Origin: RHKX01 sp963743875
GTDB taxonomy: Bacteria > Actinomycetota > Thermoleophilia > Solirubrobacterales > 70-9
Direction: 5' to 3'
NCBI GenBank assembly: GCA_963743875.1
Contig: CAVURM010000001.1
Location: 62,001-126,000, forward strand
DNA length: 64,000 nucleotides
Notes under the pieces: model-generated
The model's database searches: none
What the model saw: only the letters and a program-made list of their open reading frames with translations
Told to the model about the DNA's origin: nothing
Shown here: in pieces, positions 8,896 through 18,039 of the stretch
Layout: each line of letters begins with the position of its first letter
How positions within the stretch are numbered: position 1 is the stretch's first letter
Made by a program: the position numbers and the translations under genes

Positions 8896-8921
8896 CCCGC
8901 CCGGCCGAGCCGGCGGGCGGG
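8896..8921. terminator. GC-rich hairpin between convergent genes
   Basis: The 28 bases between two converging stop codons contain CCCGCCCGGC, a short CGA loop, and GCCGGCGGGCGGG, which pair with a 3-base bulge. A T-tract is weak or absent. It probably acts as a bidirectional terminator. Confidence 0.5.
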
Positions 8922-8922
8922 A

Positions 8923-11613
8923 CTACCCTGCGGCTTGAGCGGCTGCCACGCGTGCGATCGGGATCCTGAAGGGTGAGCAGCTCACGTAGTCGAGCCCGAT
9001 CGAGTCGAAGAACCGGATGCTGGCCGGGTCGCCGCCGTGCTCCCCACAGATCCCGAGCTTGAGGCCCGGCTTGGCGGTCCGGCCCCGTTCGCTCGCCATC
9101 CGAACCAGCTCGCCGACCGCGGGGACGTCGATGCTCTCGAACGGACTCCGGATCAGCACCCCGAGATCGAGGTAGGTCGGCAGCAGGCCGCGCTCGGCAT
9201 CATCGCGGGAGAGCCCGTCGGTGGTCTGGGTGAGGTCGTTTGTGCCGAAGCTGAAGAAGTCGGCGCGCTCGGCGAGCTTCTCCGCGATCAGACAGGCACG
9301 CGGTAGCTCGATCATCGTGCCCACCCGGTAGTCGACCGGGCTTTGCGCCTCAGCCTTCGCCCCCTCCGCAGCCCCTTCCACGAGGTCCATCAGCAGGTCC
9401 AGCTCGGTCTCGAAGGCGATCAGGGGAAGCATGATCTCGACTCGGGGAGCGGCGTCTGCCTCGCCCACGTCCGCGGCGGCGCCGAGGATCGCCCTGACCT
9501 GCATCTCATACAGGGCGGGCAGCAGTAAGCCGAGTCGCGCCCCTCGCGTCCCGAGCATCGGGTTGACCTCCCTGAGATCTTCGGCGACGCTCAGTCGCTG
9601 GCGGGCCAGGTCCACCTTCGCCGCATCGCCCTCTTGTTCGGCCTGTTCGAGTTCGTCCGTGAAGCCCGGGATCGAAAGGAACTCGTGCATCGGGGGATCG
9701 AGCAGCCGGATCGTCACCGGCAAGCCGCTCATGGCCCTGAAGATCTCGGCGAAATCGCTGCGCTGGAGTTCGCCGAGCTGGCGCAGAGCCTCGGCGAACC
9801 GGTGCTCGTCGTCGTCGGCTCCTCGGCGCCAGAGCTCGCCGGTGATGAACATCTCCTTGACGAGCTGCTCACGGTCGGCGCCGAAGAACATGTGCTCGGT
9901 TCGGCAGAGGCCGATCCCCTCGGCCCCCAGCTCGCGGGCGCGGGCCGCGTCCTCGCCGGTATCGGCGTTCGCCCGCACCCCGAGGCGACGGATTCCATCG
10001 GCCCATGCGAGCACCGCAGCAAAACTCTCGTCGACGGGCGGCCTGACCAGTTGCACGTCGTCCAGCGTCACCACGCCGCTCGATCCGTCGATCGCGATCG
10101 TCTCTCCCGCCTGCACCTCACGCGCCCCCACCCGGAGCACTCCCCGCTCGACGTCAACCTCGAGGTCCGCCGCCCCGCAGACGCACGGCCGGCCCATCCC
10201 GCGGGCGACGATCGCGGCGTGGGAGGACTTCCCTCCCTGTGAGGTCAGCACTCCCCGAGCAGCGTGGAACCCACCGACGTCGTCGGCTGACGTGAATCGC
10301 CTGACCAGGATCACATCGTCTCCGGCGTCGCCCCGCCGCTCGGCCTCCTCGGCGCTGAAGACGATCGCCCCCTTCGCCGCTCCCGGTGATGCCGGGACGG
10401 CGCGGAGCAGCACGTCGTAGGTCTGGTCGGGATCGAAGGTCGGGTGCAACAGCGCATCAAGCGAGCCGGCGTCGATCGTGCTCAGGGCCTGCTTCCGAGT
10501 GAGCAGCCCTTCGGCTACCGCGTCGAAGGCGAAGCGGACCGCGGCCTGGGCGGGCCGTTTCGCGGTCCTCGTCTGCAGGATGTAGAGGCGCCCCTCCTCG
10601 ATCGTGTACTCGACGTCCTGCATGTCGCGGTAATGGCGCTCGAGCCGGGAGAGGGAGTCGAGCAGCGCCTCGTGGACCCCCGGCATCCGGTCAGCGAGGT
10701 CGGCTAGGTCCTCGGTGTTGCGCACCCCGGCGACGACGTCCTCACCCTGGGCGTTGAGGAGGAAGTCGCCCTCGGGTTGGGGAGCCCCGGTCGTGGGGTC
10801 GCGGGTGAAGGCGACGCCCGAGCCGGAGTCGTCCCCCCGGTTGCCGAACACCATCCGTTGGACCGTGACGGCGGTCCCGAGGTCGTCGGGGATGCCGTTC
10901 AGCCGCCGGTAGCTTCGGGCCCGGTCGTTGTTCCAGGAGTCGAAGACCGCCAGGACCGACTGCCGCAGCTGCTCGCGGGGGTCCTCGGGAAAGGGCTCGC
11001 CGGTGTGCTCGGAGAAGATCTCGAGAAAGCGACCGGTCAGAGTGCGGAACGCGCCGACGTCCAACTCGCTGTCGAGGGCGACGCCGGAGGCCTTCCGGGT
11101 GGCGTGAAGCTCGTCCTCGAAGTCCAGCGCCTCGGCGCCCCGAACCACCTCGGCGAACATCTGGACCAGGCGTCGGTAGGAGTCCCAGGCGAAGCGGGGA
11201 TCACCGCTACCTGCGGCCAGCCCCTCCACACAGGCTTCGTTCAAGCCGAGGTTGAGCACCGTGTCGAGCATTCCCGGCATCGACACGGGAGCGCCGGAGC
11301 GGACCGACAGGAGCAATGGGTCCTCGGCATCCCCGAGGCCCTTTCCCGCTTCGCGCTCGAGCTGAGCCAGGGCATCCTCGATCTGCTGGTCGAGTCCGGC
11401 GGGCGTCTCGCCGTCGCCTCGCATGTAGGTCACGCACGCTTCCGTGGTGATCGTGAACCCGCCCGGAACCAGTTCCGCGCCGAGGACCTTGGTCATCTCG
11501 GCGAGATTGGCGCCCTTCCCACCGAGCAGCGCCTGCATCTCCCGCGAGCCGGCCCGGAAGGGGTAGACCCAGCGCGCGGCGCCTGTCGTCGGCGGCTGTT
11601 GCTTCGACCTCAT
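8923..11613 (-). CDS. ppdK: Pyruvate, phosphate dikinase
   Basis: The 896-residue protein matches the usual PPDK length. The N-terminal ATP-grasp domain begins with LLGGKGANLAEMTKV and contains SVRSGAPVSMPGMLDTVLNLG. The central swivelling phosphohistidine domain contains GGKSSHAAIVARGMGRPCVCG with the catalytic His465. The C-terminal TIM barrel carries the PEP/pyruvate site and ends with KLGICGEHGGDPASIRFF, holding the catalytic cysteine. PPDK interconverts pyruvate + ATP + Pi with PEP + AMP + PPi in the cytoplasm. The usual GGMTSHAAV motif reads GGKSSHAAI here: Met is replaced by Lys and the regulatory Thr by Ser. It follows the treT gene by 12 bases, so the two are probably co-transcribed. 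Confidence 0.96.
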   Translation of the reverse strand: MRSKQQPPTTGAARWVYPFRAGSREMQALLGGKGANLAEMTKVLGAELVPGGFTITTEACVTYMRGDGETPAGLDQQIEDALAQLEREAGKGLGDAEDPLLLSVRSGAPVSMPGMLDTVLNLGLNEACVEGLAAGSGDPRFAWDSYRRLVQMFAEVVRGAEALDFEDELHATRKASGVALDSELDVGAFRTLTGRFLEIFSEHTGEPFPEDPREQLRQSVLAVFDSWNNDRARSYRRLNGIPDDLGTAVTVQRMVFGNRGDDSGSGVAFTRDPTTGAPQPEGDFLLNAQGEDVVAGVRNTEDLADLADRMPGVHEALLDSLSRLERHYRDMQDVEYTIEEGRLYILQTRTAKRPAQAAVRFAFDAVAEGLLTRKQALSTIDAGSLDALLHPTFDPDQTYDVLLRAVPASPGAAKGAIVFSAEEAERRGDAGDDVILVRRFTSADDVGGFHAARGVLTSQGGKSSHAAIVARGMGRPCVCGAADLEVDVERGVLRVGAREVQAGETIAIDGSSGVVTLDDVQLVRPPVDESFAAVLAWADGIRRLGVRANADTGEDAARARELGAEGIGLCRTEHMFFGADREQLVKEMFITGELWRRGADDDEHRFAEALRQLGELQRSDFAEIFRAMSGLPVTIRLLDPPMHEFLSIPGFTDELEQAEQEGDAAKVDLARQRLSVAEDLREVNPMLGTRGARLGLLLPALYEMQVRAILGAAADVGEADAAPRVEIMLPLIAFETELDLLMDLVEGAAEGAKAEAQSPVDYRVGTMIELPRACLIAEKLAERADFFSFGTNDLTQTTDGLSRDDAERGLLPTYLDLGVLIRSPFESIDVPAVGELVRMASERGRTAKPGLKLGICGEHGGDPASIRFFDSIGLDYVSCSPFRIPIARVAAAQAAG

Positions 11614-11625
11614 CCGGGGACGAGG

Positions 11626-13044
11626 TTATCCATCCGCGAGCAAAGCCTTGATCAGGCTCATGTATTGGACGAGGTGGCGGGTGCCGAGGAACGAACGACG
11701 CACCCGCTCGCGGGCCGCCGCTCCAATTGCCGCCGCCCTCAACGGGTCGGCGAGGAGACCATCGATCGCGGCGGCGGTCGCGACGAGGTCGGTCGGATCG
11801 TTGATCAGCAGCCCGGACTCGCCGTCGACGATCTGGTCCTGAATCCCGCCGATCCGGCTCGCAACCACCGGCTTGGCCTTCCACATCGCCTCCGCCACCG
11901 TCAGTCCGAATCCCTCGGCGATGCTCTTTTGCACGATCACGTCGGCGCGGCGCTGGATCGCGTTCACCATCGCCGCGTTCTCGTCGATGTCCTGCATCGG
12001 CAGGCAGGCGAGGTGGACCCGGCTCCGAACCTCCGCCGGAAGCTCGCGGCGCTGGGCTCGGATCTCGCGCAGCACCTCGGCCCCCTCGGGGTCGTCGGCA
12101 ACCTCGGCGACCGATGGGCCGGCGAGCAGCAGGTGAGCACCCGGGTGGCGGCAGTGCTCTGCGAAGCAGCGCAGTACCCCCTCGTGGTCCTTGAGCCTGT
12201 CCCAGCGCGAGACCTGGACGATCAGCGGCGCATCGTCGGGGATCGGACCCTCCTGATCGAGATCGGCGGCGCGATCGACCCTGCCGCGGCTGCCGTCCTG
12301 GCGCAGGAAGACGGCCGGCCCGTAGCCGTCATGGGCGAGCCCGATCCTGCCGAGAATCGCATTCACGGCATCGGCTTCCATCTCCTGGTTCTTGGGCGAG
12401 AACGCGTCGATCGATGGTGCGACCAGCCACTGCTTCTCGGATTCGAGACCCTCCCATGCGAAGGCGCGACGCGAGAAGACGTAGGCGTCCGCCTGCCGGA
12501 CGTAGGGCTCGAGAAAGGACCACGCCGATCTGGCCAGCTCATTCGGCCGGTCAAGCCCCACGTGGCAGCGCCAGATGACCCGCGTCCCCTTCGAGCGCAT
12601 CGGCCCGATCAACCCCGCCGTCTGTGGATCGTGCAGGTAGACGATGTCGTCGGGGCGAACGAGCTCGCCGAGTTCGTCGGCGCTGCGGGCGAGCGTGCTC
12701 TCGTAGTGGATTCGCTCCGCCTCACCGAGCTCGCCGCCGTCCCCTGGCGAACCATGGAGGTGGTTGTGGATTCGCTTGGTGATCGTGAAGAACTCCGGAT
12801 CTCCCTCGATCGTCAGCCAGCGGACATCGACGCCCGCTCCCCGCGCGTAGGCGAGCAGCGACTGCAGCATCTCGGCGACACCGCCGCCGCGAGCCGTCGA
12901 GTTGACATGCCAGATGACGCGACTGTTGAGCAGGCGGCCGGCGTCGCCGATCGCCTGCTCGACCTCGGAGTAGTCGTCCCCGAGGAGCGCCCGGAATCGC
13001 TCCGTCGAGGCCGGCGCAATCGTTACCTGCTCCAAGACCGCCAC
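11626..13044 (-). CDS. treT: Trehalose synthase, glycosyltransferring type (GT4)
   Basis: The 472-residue protein shows TreT features: VIWHVNSTARGGGVAEMLQ near residue 43, the segment IVYLHDPQTAGLIGPM, WRCHVGLDRP, and a C-terminal GT-B nucleotide-sugar domain with EGFGLTVAEAMWKAKPVVAS. TreT enzymes make trehalose reversibly from an NDP-glucose and glucose. Donor preference cannot be read here. It starts at ATG 13044, 34 bases after the DUF547 gene ends, and ends 12 bases before ppdK starts, forming a probable three-gene minus-strand operon. Trehalose is a compatible solute and carbon reserve, so this operon may link gluconeogenic PEP formation to trehalose. That link is inference. Confidence 0.88.
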   Translation of the reverse strand: MAVLEQVTIAPASTERFRALLGDDYSEVEQAIGDAGRLLNSRVIWHVNSTARGGGVAEMLQSLLAYARGAGVDVRWLTIEGDPEFFTITKRIHNHLHGSPGDGGELGEAERIHYESTLARSADELGELVRPDDIVYLHDPQTAGLIGPMRSKGTRVIWRCHVGLDRPNELARSAWSFLEPYVRQADAYVFSRRAFAWEGLESEKQWLVAPSIDAFSPKNQEMEADAVNAILGRIGLAHDGYGPAVFLRQDGSRGRVDRAADLDQEGPIPDDAPLIVQVSRWDRLKDHEGVLRCFAEHCRHPGAHLLLAGPSVAEVADDPEGAEVLREIRAQRRELPAEVRSRVHLACLPMQDIDENAAMVNAIQRRADVIVQKSIAEGFGLTVAEAMWKAKPVVASRIGGIQDQIVDGESGLLINDPTDLVATAAAIDGLLADPLRAAAIGAAARERVRRSFLGTRHLVQYMSLIKALLADG

Positions 13045-13078
13045 GGGCGAGACCCTAGCGCCATGGCCATCGTCGCGG

Positions 13079-13858
13079 TTACTGCTTTGTTACTCCGTAG
13101 TCGGCGGCCTCCCGTATGGGTGCGGCGGTCCAGTCGAATCTGCCGTATCGCACCCTGAGCCCTTCGCCGCGGCCGGCTTGCAGAGCCGCCAGCTCCGGGA
13201 GATGGGCGGATGCGAATGTGATCTGTTCGGACCGCGAGCCGAAGTCGCCCGCGTACAGGCGCATCAGCCGCGGCAACTTGACTCCGGCGGGGTCGATCTC
13301 GGTCTCCGCCTCGAGGTAGGCCCGCGTTGCGTCGCGGAGATCGTGATCCAAGTTGCGGGCGTCGTAGATGCGGATCGGGGGGCATGAGCGCGCCCCGCAG
13401 TTGAGAGCGAAATGGATCCGTGGATCGACCCTCGAGGGGAGCGATCTCATCCGCGGGTCCGAGCGTCTGAACGGGCGGCGAGGGTGAAGTGGCGGACGGC
13501 GATTCCGGCGCAGGACCCCATGCTCGATCTGGTTGAGCGTGAAGGGCGCGCCACCAACCAGGTAGGCGCAGGCACTGAAGATCAGCGGATGCATGAGCAT
13601 GCTCCCGCCGGCGGGTTTGACGCTGAGCCGGTGAAGCAGGAGCGCGTTGTAGACGTTGAGCCAGAACGCGAGCCGCGCGGAGTCGCCCTCGATCGCAGCC
13701 GGGTCGGATCCGTTGAGCCCGCCGGCGAGGTCCGCAACCGCTCCCCGCTCGCCTGAAGCATGAACCGAGCGCAGCGCGCCGAGCAGTTGCCCTGAGAGTT
13801 CGACCGGGTCGATCGTCGACACGCTTTCCTTTGGGTTGAGGACGGCGGGACGGCTCAT
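13079..13858 (-). CDS. DUF547 domain-containing protein
   Basis: The 259-residue protein contains the DUF547 hallmarks: FWLNVYNALLLHRL near residue 86, a region with NQIEHGVLRRNRRPP, and DPRIHFALNCGARSCPPIRIY around residues 168-188, whose Cys and His cluster is conserved in the family. No signal peptide or transmembrane segment is clear. The biochemical function of DUF547 is not established. It is the first gene of the apparent DUF547-treT-ppdK operon. A run of basic residues (RRNRRPPLHPRRPFRRSDPRMR) in the middle is unusually arginine-rich. Confidence 0.85.
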   Translation of the reverse strand: MSRPAVLNPKESVSTIDPVELSGQLLGALRSVHASGERGAVADLAGGLNGSDPAAIEGDSARLAFWLNVYNALLLHRLSVKPAGGSMLMHPLIFSACAYLVGGAPFTLNQIEHGVLRRNRRPPLHPRRPFRRSDPRMRSLPSRVDPRIHFALNCGARSCPPIRIYDARNLDHDLRDATRAYLEAETEIDPAGVKLPRLMRLYAGDFGSRSEQITFASAHLPELAALQAGRGEGLRVRYGRFDWTAAPIREAADYGVTKQ

Positions 13859-14001
13859 CGAGGGATCACGTACCCAGGTTAGTCGGGCCGATCGGGCGAG
13901 ATCGCCGTTGCGGCGGTCAGTTGAGGCGTCCGGGTCCGGGTCAGCGGATACCCTTTCGCCCGCTGTCCCGGGAGGGCTTGAACGAACGCTGGAGGTAATC
14001 G

Positions 14002-14202
14002 ATGACGATGGGAACTGGACTTGTGATGGTGGCGATCGGAGCCATTCTGCGCTACGCCGTCAAGGATGAATGGGACGCGATCGATCTGACGACCGTGGGC
14101 TTGATCCTGATGATCGTGGGTGCCGTCGCCTTCGTCGTCGGGGCGATCTTCGCCTTCAGCAGTCGGCCTCCCGGCGGTCCCCCTCCGGGCCAGGGCTACT
14201 GA
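14002..14202 (+). CDS. Small membrane protein, DUF6458-like
   Basis: This 66-residue protein has two hydrophobic helices (about 5-18 and 30-52) flanking a short polar turn KDEWDAIDLTT, and ends in a Pro/Gly-rich tail PPGGPPPGQGY. This is the pattern of the small DUF6458 membrane proteins of actinobacteria. A GGAGG ribosome-binding site lies 8 bases before the ATG. Its last 7 bases overlap the end of the converging glycosyltransferase gene. Function is unknown. Confidence 0.75.
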   Translation: MTMGTGLVMVAIGAILRYAVKDEWDAIDLTTVGLILMIVGAVAFVVGAIFAFSSRPPGGPPPGQGY

Positions 14203-15215
14203 ACGGCGCGTTCGAGTACGGCGAGCATCCTTGCGACCTCCACCTTGACGTCGTGGGCATGAGCGGCAACGCGAGCGGCCTGATTAGGCGCCGGTAGCGC
14301 CGCCGCCCGCTCGAGCGCCGCGGTGAGCGCGGCGGTGTCGCCGGGGTCGACCAGCACCCCCGCTTCGGGGGTGACGAACTCGGGTGGCCCGCCGATGGTC
14401 GTCGCGACCACGGTCCGCTCCATCGCCATTCCCTCGAGGGTCGCCTGGCCGAACGGTTCGATCAGCGACGGCTGACAGAGGACGTCGCATGCCGCGACCC
14501 ATTGCGGGACCTCGGCCTGCGGAATCCGACCGACCACGGTGACGTTTTCGCGACCTTCCAGATCGCCGCGCAGGGGGCCGTCGCCGACGAACGCGAGCCG
14601 TCCGCGGCCGAGGGCGGCGAATGCATCGGCGAGCCTGATCACGTTCTTGCGTTCGAGCAGCGAGCCGACGCACAGGAACGCCGGCCCCGCGCCATCCCAG
14701 CCGAGCTCCGTCCTTGCCTGCGCGGCATCGGCGGGATGAAACGCGTCGAGGTCGATGCCGCAGTCGGCGATCGAGATCTTGGGCTCGGCGGCGGGGATTG
14801 CCTCCGTCAGTTGGCCCGCGAGCCAGCGTGAGTTGGCGATCACGCCCGAGGCCCGCCCGATCACCGCTCTGGTGGCGAGCCTGACCCCCTTGATCTCGCC
14901 GATGTTTCTGACGTCCTGGCCGTGCGCCATCACGACCAGCGGAGCGCGAGCGGCAAGCGAGGCGGCGGCGCCTGCGGCGCCGGCCGGGAACAGGAAGTGA
15001 GCGAACACGACATCGGGATCCCAGCGCCTGGCCGTTGCGATCGAGCTCCCAAGCAGGCCGGCGTACTTGGTCGGCGCCCCGCCCCGCCTGCTGATCGCCG
15101 AAACCTCGACCTGGTGTCCGACTCGCCTCAGCTCACGGGTCAGCGGAACGAGGAAGCTGCCGAGGTCCGGGTTCTCCGGGCTGGGCCACATCTGGGTCAC
15201 GAACTGAATCCGCAT
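14196..15215 (-). CDS. Glycosyltransferase family 4
   Basis: The 339-residue GT-B enzyme starts at ATG 15215; the open frame extends further but without family similarity. The N-terminal half has MRIQFVTQMWPSPENPDLG and VVMAHGQDVRNIGEIKG. The C-terminal nucleotide-sugar domain has FLCVGSLLERKNVIRLADAF and SLIEPFGQATLEGMAMERTVVAT, including the GT4 EPFGxxxxE motif. Such enzymes transfer a sugar from an NDP- or GDP-sugar in cell-envelope glycan or glycolipid synthesis. The acceptor is unknown. It stands between genes on the opposite strand and appears to be monocistronic. Confidence 0.9.
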   Translation of the reverse strand: MRIQFVTQMWPSPENPDLGSFLVPLTRELRRVGHQVEVSAISRRGGAPTKYAGLLGSSIATARRWDPDVVFAHFLFPAGAAGAAASLAARAPLVVMAHGQDVRNIGEIKGVRLATRAVIGRASGVIANSRWLAGQLTEAIPAAEPKISIADCGIDLDAFHPADAAQARTELGWDGAGPAFLCVGSLLERKNVIRLADAFAALGRGRLAFVGDGPLRGDLEGRENVTVVGRIPQAEVPQWVAACDVLCQPSLIEPFGQATLEGMAMERTVVATTIGGPPEFVTPEAGVLVDPGDTAALTAALERAAALPAPNQAARVAAHAHDVKVEVARMLAVLERAVQ

Positions 15216-15272
15216 GGCTGACTCAATAGCACGGCTTCCGGGCCGGCGGAGAGCCGGTAGCTTCAACCGCCG

Positions 15273-15899
15273 ATGGAGGTAGCGGAGCTTGCAGGAACGA
15301 TCGTCTTCGCCGTTTCGGGCGTGCTCGCCGTCTCCGCACGTCACCTCGACTGGTTCGGGGCGATCGTCGTCGGCGCGGTCACGGCCCTGGGAGGGGGGAC
15401 GATTCGCGGCCTCATCCTCGGGGCGACGCCCGTCTTCTGGATCGAGGATCAGATCTATCTCTTCGCGGCCGTGATCGGGGCGGCCATCGCGATCCCGCTC
15501 GTCGGGCTGATCGCCGACGGATCAACTCGTCGAATCGAGGACGGAGTCCGCCTAGCCGACGCCGCAGGATTGGCGTTGTTCTCGATCGTCGGAGCCAGTA
15601 TCACCCTCGGCCTCGGCTTCGACGGCGGGGTTGCGGTTGTTGCGGCCATCATCACCGGGGCCGGGGGAGGGGTGATCCGCGATGTCCTCACCGGTCGCAA
15701 GCCCCTGATCATCGTCGGCGGAGAGATCTACGCGACCGCCGCACTGGCGGGGTCGGTGATCTTCGTCTTCCTGGAGGAGCAGACGTCGGTGGCCGAGCCG
15801 ATCTCCGGGGCGATCGGCATGCTCATCATCTTCGGCCTGAGGATGCTCAGCATCCGGCGCGACTGGTCGCTGCCGTCGCTCGGCGCCGACGGCCGGTAG
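15273..15899 (+). CDS. TRIC-type cation channel family protein (UPF0126)
   Basis: The 208-residue membrane protein has about seven hydrophobic helices and two copies of the family motif: GAVTALGGGTIRGLILGATPVF near residues 35-55 and AIITGAGGGVIRDVLTGRKPLI near 125-145. Bacterial TRIC homologues form trimeric channels permeable to K+ and Na+. The inverted-repeat topology with glycine-rich kinks is visible in these two segments. It starts at ATG 15273 and converges with greA, leaving 14 bases between the stop codons. Confidence 0.9.
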   Translation: MEVAELAGTIVFAVSGVLAVSARHLDWFGAIVVGAVTALGGGTIRGLILGATPVFWIEDQIYLFAAVIGAAIAIPLVGLIADGSTRRIEDGVRLADAAGLALFSIVGASITLGLGFDGGVAVVAAIITGAGGGVIRDVLTGRKPLIIVGGEIYATAALAGSVIFVFLEEQTSVAEPISGAIGMLIIFGLRMLSIRRDWSLPSLGADGR

Positions 15900-15913
15900 G
15901 CCGAGGGGATCCG

Positions 15914-16402
15914 TCAGTCGACGAGCTTCTGGATGGTGAACTTGCGGCTTCCCCTGGGAGTCTCGACGACGATGTCTTCGCCGATGCGCCCGTCGCGCAG
16001 CGCCCGCCCGACCGGGGACTCCGCCGAGAGGCGGCCCTCGCTCAGGTCGGCCTCGGTCGGTCCGACCAGCTTCCAGGTGTGGGCTTCTCCGGAGTCGTCG
16101 AGGACCTCGGCGGTGCAGCCGAACGCGAACGTCTCAGGGTCGGCTTCGATTTCGACCACGACGGCGTCCCGGAGGCGCATGCGGAGGCGCTTGATCTTGG
16201 TCTCCAGATGAGCTTGATCCTCCTTGGCGATGTGGTAATCGGCGTTCTCCTTGAGATCGCCGAGCTCCCGGGCGGCCTTGATTCGCGCCGCCATCGCCAG
16301 GCGTCCCGGCCCCTCCAGCTCGTCGACCTCCGCCCTCAGCTCGAGCAGGCCCTCGGCGGTGATCGACTCCCCGGTGATTTCCTGATCCTCTTGATTGCTC
16401 AT
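15914..16402 (-). CDS. greA: Transcription elongation factor GreA/GreB family
   Basis: The 162-residue protein has an N-terminal coiled coil (about 15-85) whose tip carries the conserved acidic GDLKENADYHIAKE motif, and a C-terminal FKBP-like domain with SPVGRALRDGRIGEDIVVETP. Gre factors bind the RNA polymerase secondary channel and stimulate cleavage of backtracked RNA using the acidic tip residues. The C-terminus RKFTIQKLVD is typical of GreA. It lies 39 bases downstream of the GH25 gene on the same strand, so read-through is possible, but essential greA genes usually have their own promoter. Confidence 0.93.
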   Translation of the reverse strand: MSNQEDQEITGESITAEGLLELRAEVDELEGPGRLAMAARIKAARELGDLKENADYHIAKEDQAHLETKIKRLRMRLRDAVVVEIEADPETFAFGCTAEVLDDSGEAHTWKLVGPTEADLSEGRLSAESPVGRALRDGRIGEDIVVETPRGSRKFTIQKLVD

Positions 16403-16441
16403 CGACTCACCTTGGCAGATCGCGCCCCGGCGGTGGCTGGA

Positions 16442-17197
16442 TCAGCGGGCGTTGAGCTTGCCGAATCCCTTCATCAGCCGGTTCCGGTCGACGTTGCCGG
16501 TGACGCCCTTGACCCGGCCTGAGCTCGTGTACTGCCAGATCGTCCAGCCCTTCCCGGCCCAGTTCTCGGCCGGGACGCTCGGCTTGGGCACATCGAAGTT
16601 GGCCACCCACAGGGGGTGGCCGTCGTTGGCGAACGAGGTGGTGTTGCCGGTGGCGAGCCAGCTCGAGCTGTTGGTGTAGATCAGCGGCTTGACCTTCAGC
16701 TTCTTCTCGACGCGGTTGAGCCAGGTCTGGATCCAGAGCCGCAACCTGCCTTCATCCAGCCGCGTGAACGGCGACTCGACGTCGAGCGCAGGGCGAAGGT
16801 CGTCTTCGCCGACGCTGCCGACGACGTTGATGAATCGGTTCGCCTCGGCCCGAGCGTCCTCCTTGGCCTTCTCCCGCGTGCCGCCCTTGGCGAACGCGCG
16901 GTGGTAGGTGCCCACCCGTAGCCCCTCCGCGTTGGCGTTGGCGTAGTTGCGGGCGAAGTACTGGTCTCGGCCGCACTCCTCGGGCACCACCGTGCAGTCT
17001 TTGCCACTACCGCGGCTGGCCTGCACGTAGGCGAAGCGGACGTCGGTCCTGCTCACCTTCTTCCAGGAGATCGTGCCCTGGAAGCGGGAGACGTCGATCC
17101 CCTTGATCGGCTTTACCGGTGCGGCGGCGGACTGGTCGGCATGCAGCATCACAGCGACCATGGCCAGGACGGTGAGTATTGGTTTGAGTCTCATCAT
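16442..17197 (-). CDS. Secreted glycoside hydrolase family 25 (lysozyme-like)
   Basis: The protein is about 251 residues. The start is one of two adjacent ATG codons at 17197/17194, chosen because a signal peptide follows (KPILTVLAMVAVMLHADQSAAA). The mature enzyme has the GH25 pattern: GIDVSRFQGTISWKKV at the first strand, AYVQASRG, ALDVESPF with catalytic Asp/Glu candidates, and PLIYTNSSSWL, ending with DRNRLMKG. GH25 enzymes cleave the MurNAc-GlcNAc bond of peptidoglycan, so a role in wall turnover or attack on competitors is likely. A two-cysteine pair (DCTVVPEECG) may form a disulfide. No separate wall-binding repeats are present. Confidence 0.9.
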   Translation of the reverse strand: MMRLKPILTVLAMVAVMLHADQSAAAPVKPIKGIDVSRFQGTISWKKVSRTDVRFAYVQASRGSGKDCTVVPEECGRDQYFARNYANANAEGLRVGTYHRAFAKGGTREKAKEDARAEANRFINVVGSVGEDDLRPALDVESPFTRLDEGRLRLWIQTWLNRVEKKLKVKPLIYTNSSSWLATGNTTSFANDGHPLWVANFDVPKPSVPAENWAGKGWTIWQYTSSGRVKGVTGNVDRNRLMKGFGKLNAR

Positions 17198-17270
17198 CGG
17201 TTGCCAACACGGGCGACGCCGAATAGTTTTCGACGACGGGCTGGACGATCCTGGGCGCCCGCCGGTCGGC

Positions 17271-17930
17271 CTAGGGGACGATCTCGAGCCGGCGTGCCAC
17301 GGCAGCAGCGATCGCGGTCGCAAATGGCCCGGCCGGGTATCCGGCGATCGAGCCGCCGCCGGAGCCGACCCGCAGTCCGGCCGGCTCGCTCAGCAGCTCG
17401 ATCTCGATCGAGACCCTGACCCGTCGCGATGTCATCGGGGCGCCGCCGGCGACGGCACCGAGAAGTCCACCGCCGGGAATCGCCGCGCGGAGCCATGGAT
17501 CTCCGAACCGGATCAACTCGGCGCCGGTCGTCGTTCCCGTCGCCGCCATCGCATAGCTGCCGCTGCCGGTTCGGGTGAGGACGAACGCCGCGACCTCCAG
17601 CGGGCCGGTGCGGAAGTCGACCAGCTCGATGTCCACCTCTCCGAAGCCATCGAGGGCGGAGAGCCCGGCCTGCCGCCCTCCACGGTCGTCTCCCTCGCCG
17701 CTCTCGCCCGCGAGGCCGATCACCAGACCCTCTCCGCGAACCGACAGCCGATCTCCCGCATTACGGAGCAGCCGGTGGGCCGGCCAGGCGCTGATCGCTA
17801 CGTCGGCGTGACCGCCGCCCTCGGTCAGCCGCGAGCGGATGCGAGCTGCCGCGAGCCGCGGCAGGCCGATCTGTACGCCGAGCAGGGCGACGATCAGCGC
17901 GGCAAGGGCGACTGCGGCTGGAAGGAGCAC
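17271..17930 (-). CDS. DUF2993 (LmeA-like) exported lipid-binding protein
   Basis: The 219-residue protein starts with one hydrophobic helix (LLPAAVALAALIVALLGVQIGLP) and continues with a beta-rich domain typical of DUF2993: RLTEGGGHADVAISAWPAHRLL, then GEVDIELVDFRTGPLEV and VRVSIEIELLSEPAGLRV, ending LARRLEIVP-like. Mycobacterial LmeA, a member, binds phosphatidylinositol lipids in the periplasm and supports lipomannan elongation. A similar envelope role is inferred. It lies 73 bases upstream of the GH25 gene on the same strand and diverges from the GDPD fusion gene at 18040. Confidence 0.72.
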   Translation of the reverse strand: MLLPAAVALAALIVALLGVQIGLPRLAAARIRSRLTEGGGHADVAISAWPAHRLLRNAGDRLSVRGEGLVIGLAGESGEGDDRGGRQAGLSALDGFGEVDIELVDFRTGPLEVAAFVLTRTGSGSYAMAATGTTTGAELIRFGDPWLRAAIPGGGLLGAVAGGAPMTSRRVRVSIEIELLSEPAGLRVGSGGGSIAGYPAGPFATAIAAAVARRLEIVP

Positions 17931-18039
17931 AGGCTGAAGCTAACCGCGGTGGCGTTGTTGCCGAGTGACGCCGCTCCGGCCCGAGCGAAATAAACTGCCG
18001 GGTCCCGGCATGCGTTTCGTTCCCTGAGGAGAGAGAGCA

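Noticed and set aside
10777..13158. Plus-strand open frame of 793 codons across ppdK and treT
   Set aside because: It lies antisense to two well-supported enzymes and its translation has no domain signal.
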